A DNA stretch of 64,000 nt from Ectothiorhodospira magna (GTDB taxonomy: Bacteria; Pseudomonadota; Gammaproteobacteria; Ectothiorhodospirales; Ectothiorhodospiraceae). The position numbers and the translations under genes are program-made. Below, one piece after another: positions 1-8,393 of the stretch (position 1 is its first letter; the number at the start of each line of letters is the position of its first letter). The DNA is taken from NCBI RefSeq assembly GCF_900110965.1, contig NZ_FOFO01000012.1, forward strand, positions 24,889-88,888, given 5' to 3'. The notes beneath the pieces were generated by a model that had not been told where the DNA came from, made no database searches, and was given only the letters and a program-made list of their open reading frames with translations.

Positions 1-1029
1 GTGATAGCGGAAACCGTCCTGCTGCTTGAGGGAGGGGTCATGTTCCTCATCGACAATGATCAAACCGGGCCGTGCCCAGGGGGCAAAGACCGCCGAACGG
101 GTACCGATCACCACCCCGGCCTCGCCGCTGCGGGCGCAAAGCCAGGCGCAGAGGCGTTCGCTGTCATTGAGTCCAGAGTGCAGTACCGCAATGGGGATAT
201 CCAGACGCGCCCGAAAACGGTCCAGCAATTGAGGGGTGAGGGCAATCTCGGGCACCAGCACCAGGCACTGACGGCCACTGGCCAGCACCTGCCGGATCAC
301 CTGTAGATAGACTTCGGTCTTGCCGCTGCCGGTCACCCCTTCCAGCAGATGGCCGGTGAATCCGTCCAGACTGGCCACAATGGCCTCCACCGCCTGTTGC
401 TGGGCGGCGTTGAGGGCAGGGGCCGGGGCCGGTGGGGTATCCACCTGGGTCAGACAGGAACGGGCGTCTATCTGCACCAGTCCCTTGTCCACCAGTGCCT
501 TGAGCGATTGACGGGGATCGGTGTCCTGCTGGGTTCTGAGCTGTTCCAGGGTCAGGGCTTCCTGTCTGTCCTGCAACAGGCGCAGCAGGGCCGTCTGGCG
601 AGGGGCGCGGGGCAGACTGGCCGGATCGGTGCGGCGGCCTGCCTCGGTCAGGGTGCAATACTCGATACCCTGAACCTGGGCCGGCTTGCCCTGACGCAGG
701 GCCACGGGCAGGGCAGCGGCCATCACCTCACCCAGGGGATGCTGATAGTAGTCGGCGGCCCAGGTGAGCAGGTTCAACAGCAGCGCGTCAAGCAGTGGCT
801 CGGCGTCCAAAGTGGCCACGATGGGCCGTAGCCGGTGACTTGGCACATGGGATGCCTCGCTGTGACCGATGACCACCCCCACCATCTGACGCCGACCAAA
901 GGGCACCCGCACCCGGGCACCGATGGCAGGCAGGTTGGCCTCATCGGGAGCCGGCAGATAGTCGAAATACCCCTGCACGGGGGTGGGGACGGCAATCTGG
1001 AGAATGGGGGTGGCGGAGGACTGGGGCAT
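1..1029 (-). CDS. priA: Primosomal protein N' (PriA helicase), N-terminal 343 codons, runs off the left edge
   Basis: PriA is the 3'-to-5' DNA helicase that reloads the replisome at stalled forks. The minus frame opens with ATG at 1029 (MPQSSATPILQIAVPTPVQG) and shows the PriA DNA-binding domain (GYFDYLPAP, RVRVPFGRRQMVGVV). A Walker A motif, GVTGSGKTEVYLQ, falls near 301-340, and the DEEH box followed by DPSLKQQDGFRYH lies at the very edge. Helicase motifs III-VI and the zinc-binding cysteines are outside the window. The gene sits downstream of the pnt operon on the same strand but behind its terminator, so it probably has its own promoter. Identity is firm. Confidence 0.95.
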   Translation of the reverse strand, partial: MPQSSATPILQIAVPTPVQGYFDYLPAPDEANLPAIGARVRVPFGRRQMVGVVIGHSEASHVPSHRLRPIVATLDAEPLLDALLLNLLTWAADYYQHPLGEVMAAALPVALRQGKPAQVQGIEYCTLTEAGRRTDPASLPRAPRQTALLRLLQDRQEALTLEQLRTQQDTDPRQSLKALVDKGLVQIDARSCLTQVDTPPAPAPALNAAQQQAVEAIVASLDGFTGHLLEGVTGSGKTEVYLQVIRQVLASGRQCLVLVPEIALTPQLLDRFRARLDIPIAVLHSGLNDSERLCAWLCARSGEAGVVIGTRSAVFAPWARPGLIIVDEEHDPSLKQQDGFRYH

Positions 1030-1069
1030 GGTGGCGAATGATGCCACATCCGCCCGATGATAAAGCTGC

Positions 1070-1104
1070 TCTCCCCCTGGCGGGAGAGGGGTTGGGGTGA
1101 GGGA
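1070..1104. repeat. GC-rich intergenic repeat unit (short inverted repeat)
   Basis: Between priA and pntB lies a stretch whose halves CTCTCCCCCTGG and CGGGAGAGGG are near-complementary, followed by GTTGGGGTGAGGG. I know very similar strings as dispersed intergenic repeats in many proteobacteria. Only one copy is seen in this window, so its status as a repeat rests on recollection. Confidence 0.4.
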
Positions 1105-1111
1105 GTAAAAC

Positions 1112-1140
1112 GAAAAAAGCCCGGCGATGACGCCGGGCCT
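1112..1140 (-). terminator. Rho-independent terminator of the pnt operon
   Basis: On the minus strand an 8-bp perfect stem, GCCCGGCG-TCAT-CGCCGGGC, is followed directly by TTTTTTCG. It sits 27-55 bases past the pntB stop codon, the right place to end the pntA1-pntA2-pntB transcript. Confidence 0.85.
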
Positions 1141-1166
1141 TGTCACTTTCCTTTGCGGGATCGGGA

Positions 1167-2549
1167 TTAACCGATTTCCTTGATGCTGGAGATCAGCTCG
1201 CTGGCGGCCTTCTGGCCGTCGCCGTACAGCATGCGGGTGTTGTCGGCGAAGAACAGATGGTTCTCCACGCCGGAGAAGCCGGCACCCTTGCCACGCTTGA
1301 TCACGATGACGTTCTTGGCCTGGTCCGCGTTCAGAATCGGCATGCCGTAGATCGGGCTTTCCGGGTTGGAACGGGCCACCGGGTTCACCACGTCGTTGGC
1401 ACCGATGACGATGGCCACGTCGGCGGTCTTGAACTCGCTGTTGATCTCATCCAGGTCGTAGATGATGTCGTAGGGCACGCCGGCTTCCGCCAGCAGCACG
1501 TTCATGTGACCGGGCATGCGGCCCGCCACCGGGTGAATGGCGAACTTCACCGTCACGCCCCGCTCCTGCAGCAGCTGGGTCAGTTCCCAGATCTTGTGCT
1601 GGGCCTGGGCCACGGCCATGCCGTAACCGGGGACGATGATCACCTTGTCGGCAAACGCCATCATCACGCCGGCGTCGGAGGCCTCGATCTCCTTCATGGT
1701 GCCGGTCACTTCGGACTGATCACCACCGCTGGTTTCGCCAAAGTGGCTGAACAGCACGTTGGAGATGGGACGGTTCATGGCCTTGGCCATCAGCTGGGTC
1801 AGCAGGGTACCGGCGGCACCCACCACGATACCGGCAATCATCAGCGCGGCATTGTCCAGCACCAGACCCTTCAGGCCCACGGCCAGACCGGTGAGGGCGT
1901 TGTACAGGGAGATCACCACCGGCATGTCCGCGCCGCCGATGGGCAGGGTCATGAGGATGCCGAAGGCCAGGGCCAGGAGCAGGAACACGGTCAGCAGGGC
2001 ACCGTTCACCTGGGCGCCGCTGAAGCTGATGATGATGCCCAGCAGCACGGTGGCACCGAGTACGCCCAGGTTGATCTTCTGCTGCATGTCAAAGCGCAGG
2101 GACTTGGTGATCAGGCCCTGCAGCTTGGCGAAGGCGATCAGGGAGCCGGAGAAGGCCACGGCGCCGATGATCACACCCAGCACGGCGATGAACTGGATGG
2201 TCCAGCTCAGCTCGTAGGAACCCATCAGGGCCACGATGCCGATACCGGCGGCCGCGCCGCCGCCCATGCCGTTGTACAGGGCGATCATCTGCGGCATGTC
2301 GGTCATGGCGACGCGCTTGCCGGTGTACCAGGCCAGACCGCCACCGATACCGATGCCCAGGATGATCAGCAGGTAGTTGATGAAACCCCGGACTTCAGGG
2401 TGCAGGAAGGTGACCACCGTGGCGATGACCATGCCCCAGCCGGCCCAGACGATCCCGCGACGGGCGGTGACCGGCGAGGCCATCTGCTTGAGGCCGACGA
2501 TGAACAGCACCGCCGCCGCAAAGTAGGCTACGTTGATGATGAAACCCAT
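1167..2549 (-). CDS. pntB: NAD(P) transhydrogenase subunit beta
   Basis: Membrane subunit of the proton-translocating transhydrogenase, which uses the proton gradient to drive hydride transfer from NADH to NADP+. The 460-residue length matches the usual PntB. About the first 260 residues are a series of hydrophobic helices with glycine-rich packing segments. The C-terminal soluble domain III carries the NADP-binding GYGMAVAQAQH loop, DVAIVIGANDVVNP and KRGKGAGFSGVENHLFF. The start ATG abuts the stop of pntA2 with no spacer, so the genes are coupled. The pnt terminator follows the stop codon. Confidence 0.97.
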   Translation of the reverse strand: MGFIINVAYFAAAVLFIVGLKQMASPVTARRGIVWAGWGMVIATVVTFLHPEVRGFINYLLIILGIGIGGGLAWYTGKRVAMTDMPQMIALYNGMGGGAAAGIGIVALMGSYELSWTIQFIAVLGVIIGAVAFSGSLIAFAKLQGLITKSLRFDMQQKINLGVLGATVLLGIIISFSGAQVNGALLTVFLLLALAFGILMTLPIGGADMPVVISLYNALTGLAVGLKGLVLDNAALMIAGIVVGAAGTLLTQLMAKAMNRPISNVLFSHFGETSGGDQSEVTGTMKEIEASDAGVMMAFADKVIIVPGYGMAVAQAQHKIWELTQLLQERGVTVKFAIHPVAGRMPGHMNVLLAEAGVPYDIIYDLDEINSEFKTADVAIVIGANDVVNPVARSNPESPIYGMPILNADQAKNVIVIKRGKGAGFSGVENHLFFADNTRMLYGDGQKAASELISSIKEIG

Positions 2550-2840
2550 TTACTTGGCCCCCTTGCTGGACTTGAACATCTCGAGCATGCGCTCGGTCAC
2601 CACGTAACCACCCACGGCGTTACCGGCGGCCAGGATCACGGCGATGAAGCCCACCCACATCTGGGCCGTGGTTTCGGCGTGGCCCAGGGCCACCATGGTA
2701 CCCACCAGCACGATGCCGTGGATGAAGTTGGAGCCGGACATCAGCGGCGTGTGCAGGATCACCGGCACCTTGGAAATGACCTCGTAGCCGGTGAAGGCGG
2801 CGAGCATGAAGATGTAGAGTGCAACAAAACCCTCGATCAC
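2550..2840 (-). CDS. pntA2: NAD(P) transhydrogenase subunit alpha part 2 (membrane part)
   Basis: This 96-residue protein has three hydrophobic segments (MIEGFVALYIFMLAAFTGYE; IHGIVLVGTMVAL; WVGFIAVILAAGNAVGGY). It corresponds to the membrane tail that is fused to PntA in Escherichia coli but is a separate gene here, as in Rhodospirillum-type enzymes. Translation starts at GTG 2838-2840, which overlaps the pntA1 stop codon as GTGA. pntB follows immediately. Confidence 0.93.
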   Translation of the reverse strand: MIEGFVALYIFMLAAFTGYEVISKVPVILHTPLMSGSNFIHGIVLVGTMVALGHAETTAQMWVGFIAVILAAGNAVGGYVVTERMLEMFKSSKGAK

Positions 2841-3970
2841 TTTTGATCTCCTTCCACAAGGCTGCGGGTTGCGTCGTGCTTGATCTCACCGTCGTGGGTC
2901 AGACAGCTCTTGGCGATGATCTCGTCGTTCCAGTCCAGGTTCAGCTTGCCGTCGGCGAGCACGGGGGACAGGAAGTTGAGCAGGTTCTTGGCGTACATTT
3001 CGCTGGCGTGCAGCGGCACCTGGCTGGGCACGTTCAGGGGGCCGTGAATGGTCACGCCGCCCTTGGTGACGGTCTTGCCGGGCTTGGTCAGTTCGCAGTT
3101 GCCGCCGCCCTCGGCGGCCAGGTCGATGATGACCGCGCCGGACTTCATGCCGTCCACCATCTTCTGGGGGATCAGCATGGGCGAGGGGCGGCCGGGGATG
3201 GCGGCGGTGGTGATCAGCACGTCGCACTGGCTGATGAACCTGGCCAGGGCTTCCTGCTGTTTTGCCTTTTCCTCGTCGGTCAGTTCGCGGGCATAGCCGC
3301 CTTCGCCTTCCGCCTTCACACCCAGATCCAGGAACTTGGCGCCGAGGGATTCCACCTGCTCCTTGGTGGCGGAGCGCACGTCATAGGCTTCGACGATGGC
3401 GCCCAGGCGGCGGGCGGTGGCGATGGCCTGCAGGCCGGCCACGCCGGCACCGATCACCAGTACCTTGGAGGGACGGATGGTGCCGGCCGCGGTGGTGAGC
3501 ATGGGAAAGAAGCGGCAGGACAGGTCCGCGCCCATGATGGCGGCCTTGTACCCGGCCACGGCGGCCTGGGAAGACAGGGCATCCATGCTCTGGGCACGGG
3601 AGATGCGGGGAATCAACTCCATGGCGAAGCTGGTGATCTTCTTCTTCTGCAGGGCCTTGACCACATCCGTGTTCTTGTGAGCATGGAAGAACCCGATGAG
3701 GGTGGCCCCATCCTTCATCATGTTCACTTCTTCCTGGGTGGGCGGGGCCACCTTGACCACGATGTCGGCTTCCGCCATCAGGGTCTTGGCATCGTCCACC
3801 ACGCGGGTGTCGGCATAGGTCTCGTCCGGGAACTGGGCATCGCGCCCGGCACCCTTCTGGATCATCACTTCAAGACCCAGTTTGGCAAAGCGCGCGGCGA
3901 CCGTGGGGTCCAGTGCGACGCGCCGCTCGCCCTGGGCGGTTTCTTTGGGTACGGCTATCTTGATCGGCAT
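2837..3970 (-). CDS. pntA1: NAD(P) transhydrogenase subunit alpha part 1 (NAD-binding)
   Basis: Soluble NAD(H)-binding subunit of transhydrogenase, 377 residues, related to alanine dehydrogenase. It begins MPIKIAVPKETAQGERRVAL and carries the Rossmann motif VLVIGAGVAGLQAIATARRLGA plus the mobile-loop region IPGRPSPMLIP. The frame stays open upstream to 4138, but that extension is unlike any PntA and lacks an RBS. ATG 3970 has GGAG nine bases upstream, so I chose it. It is first in the pntA1-pntA2-pntB operon. Confidence 0.96.
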   Translation of the reverse strand: MPIKIAVPKETAQGERRVALDPTVAARFAKLGLEVMIQKGAGRDAQFPDETYADTRVVDDAKTLMAEADIVVKVAPPTQEEVNMMKDGATLIGFFHAHKNTDVVKALQKKKITSFAMELIPRISRAQSMDALSSQAAVAGYKAAIMGADLSCRFFPMLTTAAGTIRPSKVLVIGAGVAGLQAIATARRLGAIVEAYDVRSATKEQVESLGAKFLDLGVKAEGEGGYARELTDEEKAKQQEALARFISQCDVLITTAAIPGRPSPMLIPQKMVDGMKSGAVIIDLAAEGGGNCELTKPGKTVTKGGVTIHGPLNVPSQVPLHASEMYAKNLLNFLSPVLADGKLNLDWNDEIIAKSCLTHDGEIKHDATRSLVEGDQK

Positions 3971-4296
3971 GGATTGACTCCGTCTGCCCGTGCAGGGGTA
4001 ATGGCCGGATGACGACCGATCCTGACGATGAGGACTGCAACGGTTTTTGGGTGGATGCGAACCAGTTCGGGCGCCGCCGTCAGGCGGGGATGCCCAAAAA
4101 CAGAGCATGGTAGCGGAATTTTTCCAGCCTTTGAACATCCAATGTCGATCATGTTGAAATCCGGATACGAAAAATCGTGTCGGACCCTGCCGAACATGGG
4201 GACTCAGGTCAACGAATCAACGGCTTGATAATTGCTTTCTGGGTCCGTTTGCGGCAGAGTCGGGCGGTGCCGGTATAACCTCCCGAGGGTGCAGAG

Positions 4297-4881
4297 GTGT
4301 ACGAGTTCAGTCAGCAGGTACTGCGAACTGACGCATCGGGCATGCCGATGGAATGGATCGATTATCAGCATGCGGTGCGGCTCTACCACGCTGAGCAGGT
4401 GGCCTACACCTGTGGTGGCCTGCTATATCGGGTTCGGGGTGGCATCAATGCCCGGACTGGCCGGCGCAGTCTGGTGGAGGTGAACTCCATCATTGCCACT
4501 TACGGTACCCACAAGGCCGTCAGTCGGGCCTATTCACCGCCACTCAACAATGCGGCCTTGTTCAAGCGTGACGCTCATCTATGTCTTTATTGCGGCAATC
4601 ACTTCCACCACCGCGACCTGTCGCGGGATCATGTCACCCCCATCAGTCAGGGGGGCCAGGATCTGTGGTGCAACGTGGTGACCGCCTGCAAGCGCTGCAA
4701 CAATCACAAGGCCGGTCGCACACCCGAGCAGGCTGGTATGCAATTGCTGGCGGTACCCTTCATGCCCACCCATGCAGAATACATCTATCTGCAGGGACGG
4801 CAGGTGCTGGCAGACCAGATGGCATTTCTGCAGGCTCATTTTCCACGCACCAGTCCCCTGCGACTGCGTCCACGTCAGTAG
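4297..4881 (+). CDS. HNH endonuclease family protein
   Basis: This 194-residue protein has a C-terminal HNH nuclease fold. Zinc-knuckle pairs C96-C99 (CLYCG) and C131-C134 (CKRC) flank the catalytic core DHVTPISQGG with N126 and a closing NNHKAGRTP. The start is GTG 4297 after GAGGG; a downstream ATG at 4342 is the alternative. It stands alone between the divergent pnt operon and hemH and shows no linked methylase, so it need not be a restriction enzyme. Standalone HNH proteins of this size are common chromosomal genes in gammaproteobacteria, with unknown substrate. Confidence 0.85.
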   Translation: MYEFSQQVLRTDASGMPMEWIDYQHAVRLYHAEQVAYTCGGLLYRVRGGINARTGRRSLVEVNSIIATYGTHKAVSRAYSPPLNNAALFKRDAHLCLYCGNHFHHRDLSRDHVTPISQGGQDLWCNVVTACKRCNNHKAGRTPEQAGMQLLAVPFMPTHAEYIYLQGRQVLADQMAFLQAHFPRTSPLRLRPRQ

Positions 4882-5184
4882 TGCGCCATTTGGCGGATCA
4901 TCGCGGCGCTGGACCCCAGAGCGGGAACGGGTGTCCCTTGGCCCGCCTTGAGGGGGCGGTCCGTCTATCCGCGGGGCTGTGCCCTGGTGCCGATGCCACC
5001 CTGTGGCCGGACCGGCAGCTTCGTCTTCCATCATCCTGGGGGAAGGATTCAGATGGCGCTTGAAGCAGGCAGGGGTACACTTGGCCTTCACGGTCCCACA
5101 TTGCGGGGAGAGGGTGATACCCTCCCTTCCGGGGATGGGCACACCGCCAGGGGATTGTCTTCAAACCATGAAGCAGAACAAGCC
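4882..5184. other. Intergenic region upstream of hemH
   Basis: About 300 bases between the HNH gene and hemH. The hemH frame is open through part of it, but the reading has no family resemblance and I see no convincing gene, promoter or hairpin. Confidence 0.5.
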
Positions 5185-6294
5185 ATGACCTATATTGGCG
5201 AACCAGATTACCGGCATGGGAGTCTCCACGGCCTGGGAGTGCTCATCACCAACCTGGGCACACCCGATGCCCCTACGCCATCGGCCCTGCGTCGTTATCT
5301 CAAGGAATTTTTATGGGATGAACGGGTGGTGGAGGCACCACGCCCCCTGTGGTGGCTACTGCTCAATGGCCTGATCCTCAACACCCGCCCTCGGCAAAGT
5401 GCCGCCAAATACGCCCGCATCTGGGGCAAGGACGGCTCCCCCCTGCTCACCATCACCCAGGCCCAGGGCAAGGCAGTGGCCCAGCGGGTGGCCGCACGGC
5501 TCCACGGACCGGTCAAGGTGGTCGTGGCCATGCGGTATGGCAACCCATCCATCCGCGCCGGCCTGGAGGAATTGCGTCGTGCAGGGGCCAGACGCATCCT
5601 GGTGCTGCCCCTGTATCCCCAATATGCTGCTTCCACCACGGGGTCCACCTTTGATGCCGTCACCCGCGCCCTGAGTGCATGGCGGTGGGTGCCTGAAACC
5701 CGTTTCATCATGGGCTACCATGATGACGGGGCTTATCTTGATGCGGTGGCAGCCAGTATCCGTGAACATTGGGCGACCCACGGCCAGGGTGAGCGGTTGC
5801 TGTTCTCCTTCCACGGCATTCCCCGGGATTACCTGGACCAGGGCGATCCCTACCATTGTTACTGCCAGACCACGGCCCGCCTGGTGGCAGAGCGTCTGGA
5901 ACTGCCGGAAGATCGCTGGCTGGTTTCCTTCCAGTCCCGTTTCGGCAAGGCCCAGTGGCTGACTCCCTACACCCTGGAAACCATCGTGGGCCTGCCCGGT
6001 CAAGGGGTCAAATCCCTGGATGTGGTCTGCCCTGGTTTTTCCGCCGATTGTCTGGAGACCCTGGAAGAAATCGCCGACGAAAGCCGCGAGGCCTTCATCG
6101 AGGCTGGTGGCGAGCGGTTCAGTTATATCCCCTCCCTGAATGCCCGCCAGGATCATGCCGATGCCTTGGCCGACCTGATCTGTCGTCATGCCCAGGGCTG
6201 GCCCGAAGCCGATGAGCACTATGATCGGGAAGCCCAACGGGAAGCCGGTGAACTGGCGCGGGTCAGGGCGCTGGCCATGGGCGCAAAGCACTAA
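5185..6294 (+). CDS. hemH: Ferrochelatase
   Basis: Terminal enzyme of haem synthesis; inserts Fe2+ into protoporphyrin IX at the inner membrane. It has 369 residues from ATG 5185. Family signatures are GVLITNLGTPDAPTPSALRRYL, SPLLTITQAQG, LPLYPQYAASTTGS, FSFHGIPRDYLDQGDPYHCYC with the metal-site His, and SRFGKAQWLTPYT. A longer open frame from 4948 was rejected because the extra 79 residues match nothing in the family. The RBS is weak. It probably shares a transcript with the CinA-like gene 32 bases downstream. Confidence 0.96.
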   Translation: MTYIGEPDYRHGSLHGLGVLITNLGTPDAPTPSALRRYLKEFLWDERVVEAPRPLWWLLLNGLILNTRPRQSAAKYARIWGKDGSPLLTITQAQGKAVAQRVAARLHGPVKVVVAMRYGNPSIRAGLEELRRAGARRILVLPLYPQYAASTTGSTFDAVTRALSAWRWVPETRFIMGYHDDGAYLDAVAASIREHWATHGQGERLLFSFHGIPRDYLDQGDPYHCYCQTTARLVAERLELPEDRWLVSFQSRFGKAQWLTPYTLETIVGLPGQGVKSLDVVCPGFSADCLETLEEIADESREAFIEAGGERFSYIPSLNARQDHADALADLICRHAQGWPEADEHYDREAQREAGELARVRALAMGAKH

Positions 6295-6326
6295 AAAGCA
6301 CTAAAGCGGGATCAAGGGGATAATAA

Positions 6327-7091
6327 ATGCAGATCGGTGGCTTGATTATCGGTGATGAACTGCTGTCCGGCAAACGCCGGGACCGGCATATGGAATTTCT
6401 CATCACCGTACTGGCCCGGCGAGGGATGGAACTCTCCTTTGTCCGTTTCGTGGGGGATGACCCGGATCTGCTCACCCAGAGTTTGCAGCAGACCCTGGAC
6501 ACCCAGGCGCTGGTGTTCAGTTTTGGCGGTATTGGCGCCACCCCCGATGACCGCACCCGGCAATGTTTTGCCCAGGCCGCCGGTGTGTCACTGGATCTAC
6601 ACCCGGAAGCGGTGGCCATCCTGGAAGAACGGTTTGGTGAACAGACTTATCCCCATCGTATCCGCATGGCGGAACTGCCGCTGGGCTGTACCCTGATTCC
6701 CAACCCGGTGAATCAGATTCCCGGGTTTAGCATGCGCCACCATCACTGCGTCCCTGGTTTTCCTACCATGGCCTGGCCCATGGTGGAATGGGTTCTGGAC
6801 ACCCATTACACCCATCTGTTCTCGACAGTGCCGGTCATCGAGCGTCTGATCCTGGTCAGTGATACCCCCGAAAGCGATCTGGTGCCCTTGATGGAGTCGG
6901 TGCTGGAACGGTTTCCGGCCATCCGGATGGCCAGTTTGCCTGCCTCGGCCCACGGGTGCCGGGAGGTGGAACTGGGCATCAAGGGACCGGCCGATCAAGT
7001 GGCCGAAGCCACCCGATGGGTGATTGAAGCCCTCAATCAGGCCGCCCGGCCCTGGGTGGAAAAACCTCAGTTGTCCCGTGCCGATGGCTAG
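6327..7091 (+). CDS. CinA-like / molybdopterin-binding domain protein
   Basis: This 254-residue protein resembles the N-terminal MoaB/MogA-like domain of CinA. It opens with IGGLIIGDELLSGKRRDRH and has FSFGGIGATPDDRTRQCFAQAAG and a later NQIPGFSMRHHHCVPGFPTM. The C-terminal nicotinamide-nucleotide deamidase domain of full CinA is absent, so it belongs to the short stand-alone class. Function is not established; a nucleotide-related hydrolase activity is suggested by family only. It lies 32 bases behind hemH and ends just before a terminator. Confidence 0.85.
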   Translation: MQIGGLIIGDELLSGKRRDRHMEFLITVLARRGMELSFVRFVGDDPDLLTQSLQQTLDTQALVFSFGGIGATPDDRTRQCFAQAAGVSLDLHPEAVAILEERFGEQTYPHRIRMAELPLGCTLIPNPVNQIPGFSMRHHHCVPGFPTMAWPMVEWVLDTHYTHLFSTVPVIERLILVSDTPESDLVPLMESVLERFPAIRMASLPASAHGCREVELGIKGPADQVAEATRWVIEALNQAARPWVEKPQLSRADG

Positions 7092-7122
7092 CATCCATTG
7101 GCCAAGGCGGGGTCTGCACCAT

Positions 7123-7152
7123 AAAAAAGCCGGGCATCTGCCCGGCTTTTTT
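7123..7152. terminator. Bidirectional rho-independent terminator
   Basis: The perfect stem GCCGGGCA-TC-TGCCCGGC has AAAAAA on its left and TTTTTT on its right, so it can end the plus-strand hemH/cinA-like transcript and the converging cytochrome b561 transcript. Confidence 0.88.
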
Positions 7153-7180
7153 ATGGCAATGATGAAGGTGGCGCGGTGGA

Positions 7181-7768
7181 TCAATTCATGAGGCTGATAC
7201 GGGTGGTCACCCAATCCCGCCGGACACGGGCATGATACATTGCCGCCGACACATGAAGAACCACCAGCCCCATGATGCACAGGGCCACTACGGTATGGGC
7301 CAGGAACAGGGTGCGGGCCAGTTCCGGGTCTGGTGCGATAAAGCCGGGTAGCTCATAGGTGCCAAAATTAACCGGATGCCCGGCAGCAGCCGTGGCCAGC
7401 CAGCCGATCACGGGCATGGCAATCACCAGCACATACAGCAAGAAATGCACCAGACCGGCAACAACGTGCTGGGTACGGGTCAGGTCGATGGCATATCCAG
7501 GCGTACCCTGACTCACCCGCACCAACAGGCGCAGCAGCATCAGCCCCAGAATCACGATGCCCAGGGTTTTATGCCCCATGTAGGCGTAGCCGGCCATGTC
7601 GGCACCCACCAGCTCCACAAGACGTTCATAACCCAGCAGACCCAGGGTCATCCCCCCCATCAGGGCCATGATGAGCAGGACAGCAATCATCCAGTGCAAA
7701 AGACGCAGGGAATAGGAATAACGGGGCAGGCCGGAGGCCACACCAACAGTCGGATAGGCAGTGCTCAT
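7181..7768 (-). CDS. Cytochrome b561-family protein
   Basis: Small inner-membrane di-haem cytochrome of 195 residues with four helices. Candidate haem-ligand histidines are in YSLRLLHWMIAVLL, YMGHKTLGIVIL, HVVAGLVHFLLYVLV and LFLAHTVVALCIMGLVVLH. Such proteins shuttle electrons between quinones and periplasmic or superoxide acceptors. I chose ATG 7768 because AGGGAG lies seven bases upstream; the ATG at 7792 has no RBS. It is a single-gene unit converging on hemH/cinA-like. Confidence 0.88.
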   Translation of the reverse strand: MSTAYPTVGVASGLPRYSYSLRLLHWMIAVLLIMALMGGMTLGLLGYERLVELVGADMAGYAYMGHKTLGIVILGLMLLRLLVRVSQGTPGYAIDLTRTQHVVAGLVHFLLYVLVIAMPVIGWLATAAAGHPVNFGTYELPGFIAPDPELARTLFLAHTVVALCIMGLVVLHVSAAMYHARVRRDWVTTRISLMN

Positions 7769-8045
7769 GTTTGCTCCCTTGTGGGTTGTCATCAGCTTGA
7801 GTGCGGGCCGACAAAGATCTGTGCCCCCTTGAACCCGTCTGTGTTCGGTGCAGACGCGATCATGCCGACCCGGAGAAATACCACGAATGAACGATCCATC
7901 CCCAAACCGCTGCGGTGGTTACCAGCAGGTTTGGCACGGACCCGCGTTCATGCCCATGCCGACTACAATGTCACGACAGCCATTTGGGTGCAACTGTTGG
8001 TGGGGCGAATCATCCGGCGGTGAATCTTTCCCCCGGAGCCACAAT

Positions 8046-8393
8046 TTAAAGATCGTCCTTGATCTGCGCCTCGAAGCGCTCAAGCTGTCGCGTGTCAATG
8101 CCGGCAATATGATCCAGCGGCACGGTAAAGACCACCCCCTTGGAATGCCTGGCCAGTTCCAGCTCTATCGTCAGCGCCTTCATGACCCGCAACGACAGCT
8201 TTTTTTCCAGCACGCAGATCAGCACACTTTGGGAACCCTCGTAGGTGAGTCCAAAAAAGGTCTTTTTTTCCTTGGCACCCACCCCGCGGGCGTCCAGCAT
8301 CGTGACTCCACCGGCTCCGGCCTGCTTGGCGACATCAATGGCTTTTTCCTCAAGCTCATCGGCAACGATCGCAACCAGTACTGCAAATTTCAT
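8046..8393 (-). CDS. P-II-like nitrogen-regulatory-fold protein
   Basis: This 115-residue protein has the P-II arrangement: MKFAVLVAIVADELEEKAID strand-helix, GAGGVTMLDARGVG ahead of the T-loop position, and GVVFTVPLDHIAGI in the place of the GlnB C-terminal strand. The T-loop is short and lacks the uridylylated tyrosine segment of GlnB. The start ATG 8393 overlaps the stop of the DUF1538 membrane gene as ATGA. By analogy with AmtB-GlnK, the likely role is binding and regulating that membrane partner in response to a nucleotide or ion; this is inference. Confidence 0.82.
   Translation of the reverse strand: MKFAVLVAIVADELEEKAIDVAKQAGAGGVTMLDARGVGAKEKKTFFGLTYEGSQSVLICVLEKKLSLRVMKALTIELELARHSKGVVFTVPLDHIAGIDTRQLERFEAQIKDDL

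Noticed and set aside
1140..2846. Long open frame on the plus strand opposite pntB/pntA2
   Set aside because: It is the antisense shadow of high-GC genes; its translation is Gly/His/Asp-rich with no family motif, while the minus strand encodes unmistakable transhydrogenase subunits.
4948..5184. N-terminal extension of ferrochelatase
   Set aside because: The added 79 residues do not resemble HemH, and the conserved protein begins at ATG 5185.
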